From assembly GCA_902574035.1 (NCBI GenBank), contig CACGMC010000002.1, positions 1 through 64,000 of the forward strand: DNA of 64,000 nt, read 5' to 3'. The notes beneath the pieces are model-generated. The model saw nothing but the letters and a program-made list of their open reading frames with translations. It ran no database searches and was not told the DNA's origin. The position numbers were made by a program, and so were the translations under genes. This document shows, piece after piece, positions 1 to 9,134 of this stretch (position 1 is the first letter of the stretch; every line of letters starts with the position of its first letter). This DNA comes from an uncultured Pelagibacteraceae bacterium (GTDB lineage Bacteria; Pseudomonadota; Alphaproteobacteria; Pelagibacterales; Pelagibacteraceae).

Positions 1-1
1 T

Positions 2-577
2 GTACCAGTTTGTTTGATTTTGATGTCTATGCCGCTTCTAATTCCTTGGAATGTTGTTGGAGCAATGTGGAATATTTTTGCACTACCAGATATTGGTTTT
101 CTTGGTCATTCATTAAACGCAATGGGTTTTGATTATAACTTTACCCAACAACCTGGTGATGCATGGTTCACAACAATTTTAATGGATGTTTGGCATTGGA
201 CATCTTTAGTTGTTCTTTTGTCTTATGCAGGTCTAAATTCAATTCAGCCTGCGTACTATCAAGCTGCAGAAATTGATGGTGCTAGTAGATGGGCAACTTT
301 CAGATATATTGAATTACCAAAAATGAAAAAGGTTTTAACTTTAGCAATTTTATTAAGATTTATGGATAGTTTTATGATTTACACTGAGCCATTTGTACTA
401 ACAGGAGGTGGGCCAGGAAATACTACAGCATTTTTATCTATTGACTTAGTTAAAATGGCTTTGGGTCAATTTGATTTAGGACCAGCAGCTGCAATGTCAT
501 TAATATATTTCTTTATCGTACTTTTAGTTTGTTGGGTATTTTATAATTTAATGATGAAAAATGAGGCACAGTCATGA
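2..577 (+). CDS. glpP: Carbohydrate (glycerol-type) ABC transporter permease, 5' truncated by window edge
   Basis: Frame open from base 2 through the listed TTG start; EAA-loop 'AAEIDGASRWATFRYIELPKM'; followed by second permease and DUF2160-like protein as in rhizobial glpSTPQUV. Confidence 0.8.
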   Translation, partial: VPVCLILMSMPLLIPWNVVGAMWNIFALPDIGFLGHSLNAMGFDYNFTQQPGDAWFTTILMDVWHWTSLVVLLSYAGLNSIQPAYYQAAEIDGASRWATFRYIELPKMKKVLTLAILLRFMDSFMIYTEPFVLTGGGPGNTTAFLSIDLVKMALGQFDLGPAAAMSLIYFFIVLLVCWVFYNLMMKNEAQS

Positions 578-1374
578 AAAAATATAAATGGTTAGTACCT
601 ACATTATATATAATTTTTTTAATGCTACCGATTTATTGGTTAATAAATATGTCATTTAAAACAACTACTGAAATTATAAATACATATTCTTTATGGCCAC
701 AAAAATTTACAACAGAAAATTATGTAAAAATTTTTACAGATAGTACCTGGTATATGGGTTACATTAACTCAATTACCTATACAGTTTTCAATACCGTTAT
801 TTCTGTTGCAGCAGCTTTACCAGCAGCTTATGCGTTTTCTAGATATAAATTTTTAGGTGACAAGCATTTGTTCTTTTGGTTATTAACAAATAGAATGGCT
901 CCACCAGCTGTTTTTGCTTTACCATTTTTCCAGTTTTATTCATCTGTAAACTTGTTTGATACTCATATAGCCGTAGCACTGTCTCACTGTTTGTTTAATA
1001 TTCCTCTTGCAGTTTGGATATTAGAAGGATTTATGTCTGCTGTTCCTAAAGAGTTAGATGAAACAGCTTACGTAGATGGGTACTCTTTTGGTAGGTTTTT
1101 CTTTAAAATATTTGTTCCAACTATTGCAGCTGGAATAGGTATAACCATGTTTTTCTGCTTTATGTTCTCATGGGTAGAGCTTTTATTAGCTAAAACATTA
1201 ACAGCTACTGCAGCAAAACCAATAGCAGCTACTATGACCAGAACTGCTAGTACCTCGGGATATGAACTTGGTTTATTAGCTGCAGCAGGAACGTTAACAA
1301 TTATTCCTGGAGCAATTGTAATTTACTTTGTTAAAAATTATATAGCAAAAGGATTTGCGATGGGAAGGGTTTAA
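574..1374 (+). CDS. glpQ: Carbohydrate (glycerol-type) ABC transporter permease
   Basis: MalG-like permease with EAA loop 'ELDETAYVDGYSFGRFFFKIFVP'; overlaps previous CDS by 4 nt. Confidence 0.85.
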   Translation: MKKYKWLVPTLYIIFLMLPIYWLINMSFKTTTEIINTYSLWPQKFTTENYVKIFTDSTWYMGYINSITYTVFNTVISVAAALPAAYAFSRYKFLGDKHLFFWLLTNRMAPPAVFALPFFQFYSSVNLFDTHIAVALSHCLFNIPLAVWILEGFMSAVPKELDETAYVDGYSFGRFFFKIFVPTIAAGIGITMFFCFMFSWVELLLAKTLTATAAKPIAATMTRTASTSGYELGLLAAAGTLTIIPGAIVIYFVKNYIAKGFAMGRV

Positions 1375-1727
1375 TGTTTACAAAATTATACGCAGCTACT
1401 TGGGGCGATGTGGGTAAAGCAAAAGAAAAAGGCTTTTTTGACTTTGATTTATTTTCATGGATGGCCTGGACATGGCAAACAGCTGCCTTTTTTATCTTTA
1501 TAGCGTTATGTATAACGGTAATGCTTATTTGGGAAAAAAAAGTACCTGGAGGTTCTCCAAGAAAAGGTATTTTAGGTTTAGATACAACTAGAGGTGATAG
1601 ACTATTTGTATCTTTGTTGGGTAGTGCGTTTATTCATTTAGCTTGGTTAGGTTTAGTAGGCAGTCTCTTGTGGATAGCATCAATTATTTGCGTTGCTTAT
1701 TTTATTGTTGTATTTAAATACGTATAA
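1374..1727 (+). CDS. DUF2160-like small membrane protein of glycerol ABC operon
   Basis: 117 aa, TM segments, position directly after the second permease as for glpU/DUF2160; start overlaps previous stop (TAATG). Confidence 0.75.
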   Translation: MFTKLYAATWGDVGKAKEKGFFDFDLFSWMAWTWQTAAFFIFIALCITVMLIWEKKVPGGSPRKGILGLDTTRGDRLFVSLLGSAFIHLAWLGLVGSLLWIASIICVAYFIVVFKYV

Positions 1728-1732
1728 CACAT

Positions 1733-2737
1733 ATGGTTAAAGTAGGAATTAATGGTTTTGGTAGAATAGGGCGGCTTATCTTAAGAGCTTTATTAGAAAA
1801 TTATAAAGGAAAAATTCAAGTTGTAGGTATTAATGATCTTGGTTCCATAGAAGCCAACGCTCATCTTATAAAATTCGACAGTACACATGGAACATTAAAC
1901 CATGACGTAAAAACTACCAAAGATGGTTTTCAAATAGGAGATCAAAATATCAAAGTTTTTTCTGAAAGAGATCCAGCCAAATTACCTTGGGGGAAAATTG
2001 GAGCAGATGTAGTTTTAGAATGCACAGGTTTCTTTTTAGATAAAAAATCGGCTGGTAAACATATAGAGGCTGGTGCTAAAAAAGTAATAATTTCTGCTCC
2101 AGCAAAGGAAGTAGATTTTACTGTTGTTCAAGGAGTTAACAGCAAAGATTTGAAAAAAGAACATAATATAATTTCTAATGGCTCTTGTACTACAAACTGT
2201 TTAGCACCAGTTGCTATGGTTTTAGAAAATACTTTTGGTATTGAATATGGATATATGACTACTATACATAGTTACACAGGAGATCAAAAACTTTTAGATA
2301 CACTTCATAAAGACTTGAGAAGAGCAAGAGCGTCAGGTGACGCCATGATTCCAACTTCTACTGGAGCAGCTAAAGCTATGAGTTTGGTATTACCTAGCTT
2401 GAAAGGAAAACTAGACGGAACGGCAATTAGAGTACCAACACCTAATGTTTCTTTAATTGATCTTACATTCGTGCCTAATAAAGAAGTAACGGCTGAAAGC
2501 ATAAATGATGCCATGAGTAAAGCAGCTAAGGGACCTTTAAAAGGAATATTAGCAACTAACTCAGCTCCTTTGGTTTCTAAAGACTTTAATCATAATCCGC
2601 ACAGTTCAATTTTTGATTTAACACAGACACAGGTTATTAAGGGAAAGTTTAGTAGAGTATTATCTTGGTATGACAATGAGTGGGGTTTTTCGAACAGAAT
2701 GTGTGATACTTCAATTCAAATTGCAGGATTGATTTAG
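1733..2737 (+). CDS. gap: Glyceraldehyde-3-phosphate dehydrogenase (type I)
   Basis: N-terminal NAD motif VGINGFGRIGRL, catalytic SNGSCTTNCLAP, C-terminal WYDNEWGFSNR. Confidence 0.98.
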   Translation: MVKVGINGFGRIGRLILRALLENYKGKIQVVGINDLGSIEANAHLIKFDSTHGTLNHDVKTTKDGFQIGDQNIKVFSERDPAKLPWGKIGADVVLECTGFFLDKKSAGKHIEAGAKKVIISAPAKEVDFTVVQGVNSKDLKKEHNIISNGSCTTNCLAPVAMVLENTFGIEYGYMTTIHSYTGDQKLLDTLHKDLRRARASGDAMIPTSTGAAKAMSLVLPSLKGKLDGTAIRVPTPNVSLIDLTFVPNKEVTAESINDAMSKAAKGPLKGILATNSAPLVSKDFNHNPHSSIFDLTQTQVIKGKFSRVLSWYDNEWGFSNRMCDTSIQIAGLI

Positions 2738-2895
2738 TCTTTTGATTTTTCTGCTTGTTCAATTAACTTAAGAGTATTTTTGGGTATATCGTCATTATCG
2801 ACTCTTTTTTTCGATTTAATTTGGGTATTGACCTTAACTTCATTTATCTCACTTACAGCATTTAAAATTTCATTAATAGAATATTTTTCTTCCAT
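2734..2895 (-). CDS. Small protein, 53 aa (MEEKYSINEILNAVSEINEVKVNTQIKSKKRVDNDDIPKNTLKLIEQAEKSKD), not in ORF track
   Basis: Read from reverse complement; ATG overlaps pyk stop as TAATG; fills the pyk-gap gap; stop overlaps gap 3' end by 4 nt. Confidence 0.7.
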   Translation of the reverse strand: MEEKYSINEILNAVSEINEVKVNTQIKSKKRVDNDDIPKNTLKLIEQAEKSKD

Positions 2896-4307
2896 TATGA
2901 ACCAACCTTATAGAGTCTTATCATATTAGTCATAGTCGCATTACCAAAAGGCAAACCCGCAGTGATAATCACAAAATCATTTTTTTTAATAGATTTATCT
3001 TTTTTAATTATTTGCCGCGATATATTTATCATATCTTTCCAACCACTAGCATCTTTACTTTTTATAGATCGAACGCCCCACAATAAAGACATTTGTCTAC
3101 TTACTATTATATTTGGAGATATAGTTATAATCTTAACTCTAGGCCTTACTGCTGATACTAATTTTGCGGTAGTACCAGAATTAGAAAAAGCAATTATTGC
3201 TTTTACAGATGGGTTGTAAGCAAGATCTTTTACAGATAATACAATTGATTTTATAGGATCCCTCTTAACTTCAATAGAACTCTTAAAATCTTCAATGTGT
3301 TCTTTTTTATATGCTTCCGTTGAAACAATTGTTTTAAACATTGTTTTTACTGCTTGCACTGGATATTTGCCTACTGCTGTTTCAGCAGACAGCATTACTG
3401 TATCAGCACCCTGAAATATTGCAGTAGCAATATCATTTATTTCTGCTCTGGTTGCTGTAAAATTATTTATCATACTTTCAAGCATCTGTGTAGCTACTAT
3501 GACTGGTTTAGAGGAGTTATTACATTTTTTTATTATTCCCAACTGTATTTTTGGAACTTCGCTATGGCCAACATCTAGGGCCAAATCTCCCCTTGCTACC
3601 ATAATCGCATCCGAAGCTTTAATAATTTCTTCAATATTTTTTACTGCTAATTTATTTTCAATTTTTGAAATTATACCAATTTTTTTTCCCAATAATTTTT
3701 TCGCCTTATAAATTAATTTTGCATTTTCAACATAAGATAAAGCAACCCATTCACAACCCAGTTTTTTTGCAAGTTTAATATCTAATTTATCTTTTTTAGT
3801 AAAATTATTAAAAGGTATTGATAGATTTTTAATATGAACACTTTTCATATCACTTATAATAAAGTCCTGACTTAAATTTTTTGTTACAACTGATAAAGAA
3901 TTTCTTTTTATTACCTTAAAAGCATATTTTCCATCATCAACTAGGATAATATGGTTTTTTTTTATCTTTTTAAGTAATTTTGGATAAGGCAATGTTACTC
4001 TGTTTTTATCACCAAGTTTATTTTTTAAATCGAAAGTAAAAAATTGATTTTTTTTGATAACTTGATTTTTTTTCTTAAATCTTCCAATACGGATTTTAAC
4101 TCCTTGCAAATCACCTATAATAGATACATTTTTTGATGTTTTCTTTTCTAAGCTTCTTATTTGCTGAATAATTTTTTTAATATTTGTTAAATCATGACTA
4201 AAATTAATTCTAAAAGCATCTACACCTAAACCAATGATCTTTCTTAGGATGCTTAATGAGCTTATGGATGGTCCTATAGTAGCTATAATTTTTGCTTTTT
4301 TTTCCAT
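2895..4307 (-). CDS. pyk: Pyruvate kinase
   Basis: KIIATIGPS N-terminus, IMVARGDLALD, ATQMLESMI motifs. Confidence 0.97.
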   Translation of the reverse strand: MEKKAKIIATIGPSISSLSILRKIIGLGVDAFRINFSHDLTNIKKIIQQIRSLEKKTSKNVSIIGDLQGVKIRIGRFKKKNQVIKKNQFFTFDLKNKLGDKNRVTLPYPKLLKKIKKNHIILVDDGKYAFKVIKRNSLSVVTKNLSQDFIISDMKSVHIKNLSIPFNNFTKKDKLDIKLAKKLGCEWVALSYVENAKLIYKAKKLLGKKIGIISKIENKLAVKNIEEIIKASDAIMVARGDLALDVGHSEVPKIQLGIIKKCNNSSKPVIVATQMLESMINNFTATRAEINDIATAIFQGADTVMLSAETAVGKYPVQAVKTMFKTIVSTEAYKKEHIEDFKSSIEVKRDPIKSIVLSVKDLAYNPSVKAIIAFSNSGTTAKLVSAVRPRVKIITISPNIIVSRQMSLLWGVRSIKSKDASGWKDMINISRQIIKKDKSIKKNDFVIITAGLPFGNATMTNMIRLYKVGS

Positions 4308-4346
4308 TGTTTTAAGAATTATTTACATTATCATCAATTTTTTTAA

Positions 4347-4763
4347 ATGAAACAAGTCTTTCATGAAATAGAAATTAATACTAATGGACAGAAACTTTAC
4401 GATTTTACATCTGAAGTAAAAAAATGGATTAAAAAAAATGAATTTTTCAATGGCATTATTAATTTGAGCATTTTACACACTAGCGCTTCATTAATTATAC
4501 AAGAAAATGCTGACCCTGATGTTCAAAAAGATATTTTAAGTTTTTTTAATAAATTAGTACCTATGGACCGAAGCTATATTCATGACACTGAAGGAAAAGA
4601 TGATATGCCAGCACATCTAAAAACTATTTTAACCTCAACTCATCTTTCTTTATCAATAAAAAATAATGATTTAATTTTAGGTACATGGCAGGGATTATAC
4701 TTATTTGAACATAGAATTGAAAAGCATATAAGAAAAATTAATTTTCATTTTATTGGAAATTGA
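4347..4763 (+). CDS. YjbQ/UPF0047 family protein (secondary thiamine-phosphate synthase type)
   Basis: 138 aa; LHTSASLIIQENADPDV and GTWQGLYLFEHR motifs. Confidence 0.92.
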   Translation: MKQVFHEIEINTNGQKLYDFTSEVKKWIKKNEFFNGIINLSILHTSASLIIQENADPDVQKDILSFFNKLVPMDRSYIHDTEGKDDMPAHLKTILTSTHLSLSIKNNDLILGTWQGLYLFEHRIEKHIRKINFHFIGN

Positions 4764-4774
4764 TAAATATGAAA

Positions 4775-5500
4775 TTATTTTTCCCAATCAAATTTTGGGA
4801 AAGTGTCAAAAACTTGTAAAACTTTATCTGACCATTGGTTGCAAACTTTTGCATAATCATCATCAGCAGTATTCAGACATTTTAAATAGCACATTTTTTT
4901 TTCATCTTTTTTATAAACAGCTATATCAATAGGCGGTCCAACTGTAAGATCACTTTTAAGAGTTGAGTCCATAGAAATTAATGCACACCTTGATGCATCT
5001 CCAATAGAAACACTTGGAGTAATTACTCTATCTAAAATTGGTTTTCCGTATTTAACTTCACCTATTACTAAGTAAGGCTTACTATCAGCAGGTCTAATAT
5101 AGTTGCCTTGAGGATAAACCATGTACAGTTCTAGTTGTTGTCCTCTTATCTGTCCTCCAATAATAAAAGTAGATCCCAATACTAAACTGTCTGTATTTAC
5201 TCCATCAGGGGACGAGTGTTTAACATTGAGTTTTCCAATATATGATGCAATTTGTTCAAAATCTTTACAAGTATTTAAACTTAACGAGCTATCTTTATTT
5301 TTTATATCTTTTTCTAATGATTTAAAAACTGCTTGAGAGGTAGCTAAATTTCCAGATGTTACTATAATTATTGTTCTATCTCCTACATCATAAGTCAACA
5401 TCTTAGAGTAAATATTGACGTTATCTAATCCAGCATTAGTTCTTGAGTCCGATGCCAAAACTACGCCTTCGTTTGTTTTTATACCAACACAATAAGTCAT
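4775..5500 (-). CDS. Proteasome-type protease, Anbu family (COG3484-like)
   Basis: N-terminal MTYCVGIKTNEGVVLASDSRTNAG...NIYSKM; Thr2 candidate nucleophile; divergent from ATP-grasp gene. Confidence 0.93.
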   Translation of the reverse strand: MTYCVGIKTNEGVVLASDSRTNAGLDNVNIYSKMLTYDVGDRTIIIVTSGNLATSQAVFKSLEKDIKNKDSSLSLNTCKDFEQIASYIGKLNVKHSSPDGVNTDSLVLGSTFIIGGQIRGQQLELYMVYPQGNYIRPADSKPYLVIGEVKYGKPILDRVITPSVSIGDASRCALISMDSTLKSDLTVGPPIDIAVYKKDEKKMCYLKCLNTADDDYAKVCNQWSDKVLQVFDTFPKFDWEK

Positions 5501-5607
5501 AATTAATGTTAAAATATTTAATCTATTATAGATAACCCAAATTACACATGTCAGACATCTATTTCTTGCATTTGATTAATTGTCTAAATAATTAATAATT
5601 TTAACTT

Positions 5608-7050
5608 ATGGTTGATATATGGAAAAAATATAACTCTAGCAAGTCTTATGATGAGTATTTTAACTTAGATAATAAGCTTAGAAAACAAGCTAAAACTATA
5701 TCAGGCATCCTAGAAAGATATGGAATAAAAAAATTAAATGAAATTGAGAAAAACTGTCAAAGCACTATTAATGCCAGAGGTATTAATTTTAAAGTTTATT
5801 CTGCTGATAAAAGACAAGATGAAAAAAAATGGCCTTTAGATATTATCCCAAGAATTATAGAAAAAAAAGAATGGAATAAAGTTTCAAAGGGATTATTACA
5901 AAGAGTCAAAGCGCTCAATCTTTTTATAGATGATGTGTATAATGAAAAAAAAATCTTTAAGGAAAAATTAATTCCTGAGGAATTGGTTTTCAAATCTCCT
6001 TATTATTTAAAGCAATGTGAAGGATTTTCACCTAAGCACAAAGCTTGGTCTAATATATCAGGTGTTGACTTAATTAAAAATAAAGACGGAGAGTTTTTAG
6101 TTTTAGAGGATAATCTAAGAGTTCCATCAGGTGTATCTTACATGCTTGAAAATCGTATGGTGATGAGAGATGTTTTTCCAGAATTATTTACAAGATACAA
6201 GGTATCTTCAATTCATCAATATCCAAATAAACTTTATAACTGTATGCAAGAATGCGTACCAAAAAAAACTAAAAATCCACATATGGTTTTACTTACACCA
6301 GGTATATATAACTCGGCTTATTTTGAACATGAATTTTTAGCTGATCAAATGGGTATAGCTTTAGTTGAAGGTAAAGATTTATTCGTTGAAAAAGATTATG
6401 TTTACATGAAAACGGTTAAAGGTCCGTTAAAGGTAGATTGTATTTATAGAAGAATAGATGACAATTTTCTAGATCCAAAAACTTTTTATAAGAAGTCACT
6501 TTTAGGTGTTGCCGGTCTATTCAAATCTTGGATTAAAGGAAACGTAGGAATAGTCAACGCACCTGGAACAGGCATTGCGGACGATAAAGCTATTTATTCA
6601 TATGTTGGTGAAATGATAAAATTTTATTTAAATGAGGAGCCAAAAATTAATCAAGTTGAAACTTTTTTATGTAGAAACAAAATAGAAAGAGAGCATGTTT
6701 TAGAGAATATTTCAGAACTAGTAGTAAAACCAACTAATGGATCTGGAGGAAATGGTATTATGATAGGACCCAAAGCTTCAACAAAAGAAAAAAACGATTT
6801 TATAAATAAGATTAATAAAGATCCAAAAGGTTACATTGCCCAACCACTTGAAGTTTTGTCAACAACTCCTACAATTTCAGAAAACTCAATTGAACCAAGA
6901 CATCTTGATTTAAGACCGTTCGTTCTTAGTGGCAAAACTTCATGGGTTACAACTGGTGGCCTTACTAGAGTAGCTCTTCGAAAAGGAAGCACTATAGTTA
7001 ATAGTTCACAAGGCGGTGGTTCAAAAGATACTTTAGTTATTGAAGTATAA
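5608..7050 (+). CDS. Circularly permuted ATP-grasp protein (COG2308 type)
   Basis: LEDNLRVPSGVSYMLENR, YRRIDDNFLDP, VVKPTNGSGGNGIMIGP, HLDLRPFV motifs. Confidence 0.92.
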   Translation: MVDIWKKYNSSKSYDEYFNLDNKLRKQAKTISGILERYGIKKLNEIEKNCQSTINARGINFKVYSADKRQDEKKWPLDIIPRIIEKKEWNKVSKGLLQRVKALNLFIDDVYNEKKIFKEKLIPEELVFKSPYYLKQCEGFSPKHKAWSNISGVDLIKNKDGEFLVLEDNLRVPSGVSYMLENRMVMRDVFPELFTRYKVSSIHQYPNKLYNCMQECVPKKTKNPHMVLLTPGIYNSAYFEHEFLADQMGIALVEGKDLFVEKDYVYMKTVKGPLKVDCIYRRIDDNFLDPKTFYKKSLLGVAGLFKSWIKGNVGIVNAPGTGIADDKAIYSYVGEMIKFYLNEEPKINQVETFLCRNKIEREHVLENISELVVKPTNGSGGNGIMIGPKASTKEKNDFINKINKDPKGYIAQPLEVLSTTPTISENSIEPRHLDLRPFVLSGKTSWVTTGGLTRVALRKGSTIVNSSQGGGSKDTLVIEV

Positions 7051-7078
7051 TCTTACTATTTTTGTGTTAAAAGTTTAA

Positions 7079-7879
7079 ATGTATTCAAATTCTTCCATTT
7101 TAATATTTACCGATTTAGATGGAACACTTTTAAATAGAGATACTTTTAAGTTCGACAGTATTAAAATTTTCCTAAAAGAGTTAAAAAACAAAAATATTAT
7201 AATTATACCGAATTCTAGTAAAACCGAGGATGAAATAAAAGAATTTAATAATGAAGCCAACTTTAAATTTCCATTTATCAGTGAAAATGGATCAATTATT
7301 CATAACCTAAATTTTTTAAGTAGCGAATTCCCAAACAAAATTATTCTAGCTAAAAATGTTTATGAAATTCAAAATATTTTTAATAAAAATATAAATCAAG
7401 ATTTAAAATCCAAATGTAGAGTTATTTCAAATCTAACAACGCAAGAACAAATTCAAATATTTGGTTTACCAGAAAATAAGCTTAAGCAGGTATTTAAGAG
7501 AACATGTACAATACCGATAAAATTTGAGGGAAATAACAAGGAAAAATTACGTTTAAAAAATATTTTATTAGAAATCGGTTTAGATTTCAAAGATGGTGGA
7601 AGGGTTTTAAATTTAGGTGATAGAGTTAATAAAGCTGATGCTATGAAGAAAATAACTTATATGCTTGAAAATAAATATAAATCTAAACCAAAAACTATAG
7701 CAATAGGCGATAATCATAATGACCTAGAAATGCTAAAAAATTCAGATGTACCTTGTTTGGTAAAAAATGATAAGTTTATAAATAAAGATCTACAAATTAA
7801 AAATTTGATAATGTCAAAACAAACTGCACCAGAAGGGTGGGTAGAGGTTGTCAAATTGGCACTAGAAAAAATAAAATAA
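7079..7879 (+). CDS. HAD-family phosphatase, mannosyl/glucosyl-3-phosphoglycerate phosphatase type
   Basis: FTDLDGTLLN and AIGDNHNDLEML HAD motifs; adjacent to glycosyltransferase. Confidence 0.85.
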   Translation: MYSNSSILIFTDLDGTLLNRDTFKFDSIKIFLKELKNKNIIIIPNSSKTEDEIKEFNNEANFKFPFISENGSIIHNLNFLSSEFPNKIILAKNVYEIQNIFNKNINQDLKSKCRVISNLTTQEQIQIFGLPENKLKQVFKRTCTIPIKFEGNNKEKLRLKNILLEIGLDFKDGGRVLNLGDRVNKADAMKKITYMLENKYKSKPKTIAIGDNHNDLEMLKNSDVPCLVKNDKFINKDLQIKNLIMSKQTAPEGWVEVVKLALEKIK

Positions 7880-7896
7880 AAGGAATAAGTTTTGTT

Positions 7897-9117
7897 ATGG
7901 GTGACTTTTCTCAAAATGGAATAATTTCAAATCTCCACGATTTTGGGACTAAATCTACAGCTGATATAGAAAAAGAATTATTAAAATTTTCAAAAGAAAG
8001 AAAAATGGAATTAATTTTACCAAGTCTATATTCTGAACTTAAAGGAGATGCATTATCTAATATTGTAAAACAAATTGGAGAAACAAAATATCTTAACCAT
8101 ATCATTATTGGTTTAGATAAGGCTTCAAAATCAGAGGCTATCAAGGCTTGGAAATTTTTTAAAGGTTTAAACACACCTTTTACAATCTTATGGAATGATG
8201 GACCTAAATTAAAAAAATTGCATGAAGAACTTAAAGAGAAAGGTTTAGCACCGAGCGAGACGGGAAAAGGTAGAAATGTTTGGTATTGTCTTGGCATGTG
8301 TATTGCAAGAGATGAAGCTAGATCTGTTGCTCTTCACGATTGTGATATTAAAACTTATGATAGAAGAATGCTAGCAAAGTTATTTTATCCTGTTGTAAAT
8401 CCTTTTTTTAACTTTGAGTTTTGTAAGGGATATTACCCAAGAATAGCTAATGGGAAAATGAATGGTCGAGTTGCAAGATTACTTGTGTTTCCTTTGTTAA
8501 CTGCTTTAGAAAAAACTATTGGAAAAAGTGACTATTTAGAATTTATGAAATCATTCAAATACCCTCTTGCAGGCGAGTTTTCATTTAGAAGAAATGTTTT
8601 ACCAGAGCTTAGAATATCATCTGACTGGGGTATTGAAGTTGGTATTCTGTCAGAAATGCAAAGAAATTTTTCTCCCCAAAATATTTGCCAAGTTGATTTA
8701 GCTGACAAATATGATCATAAACATCAGGACTTATCAGCAAATAATGAAAACAAAGGACTATCAAGAATGTCTTTAGATATTATTAAAACTTTAATTAGAA
8801 AACTAGCAACACAAGGAAATACTTTTAGCCCTGAAACTTTTAGATCATTAAAAGCTACATATTATCGATATGCATTAGATTTAATTGACATCTATAGAAG
8901 CGATGCTGAAATGAATGGTTTTAAATTTGATTCTCATACTGAGGAAAAAACAGTCGAATTATTTGCTTTAAATATAATGAAGGCCGGCGATTCTTTTTTA
9001 AAAAGTCCTATGGATACGCCGTTCATACCTACATGGAGCAGAGTTAAAAGTGCTATTCCCGATTATTTGAAAAGACTTAAAGAAGCTATTAATGAAGATA
9101 ACAAAAATTTTAGCTAA
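7897..9117 (+). CDS. Glycosyltransferase, probable glucosyl-3-phosphoglycerate synthase (GT81/GpgS type)
   Basis: DCDIKTYD (DxD) motif and overall GpgS-like sequence; ATG at 7897 preferred over listed 7837 start, which overlaps the upstream gene. Confidence 0.8.
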   Translation: MGDFSQNGIISNLHDFGTKSTADIEKELLKFSKERKMELILPSLYSELKGDALSNIVKQIGETKYLNHIIIGLDKASKSEAIKAWKFFKGLNTPFTILWNDGPKLKKLHEELKEKGLAPSETGKGRNVWYCLGMCIARDEARSVALHDCDIKTYDRRMLAKLFYPVVNPFFNFEFCKGYYPRIANGKMNGRVARLLVFPLLTALEKTIGKSDYLEFMKSFKYPLAGEFSFRRNVLPELRISSDWGIEVGILSEMQRNFSPQNICQVDLADKYDHKHQDLSANNENKGLSRMSLDIIKTLIRKLATQGNTFSPETFRSLKATYYRYALDLIDIYRSDAEMNGFKFDSHTEEKTVELFALNIMKAGDSFLKSPMDTPFIPTWSRVKSAIPDYLKRLKEAINEDNKNFS

Positions 9118-9134
9118 TGTTAAAATTATTAATC

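Noticed and set aside
2305-2514. Antisense ORF in gap
   Set aside because: Fully inside a strongly supported gene; typical shadow ORF.
2962-3711. Three plus-strand ORFs opposite pyk
   Set aside because: Shadow ORFs of pyk with no recognisable protein features.
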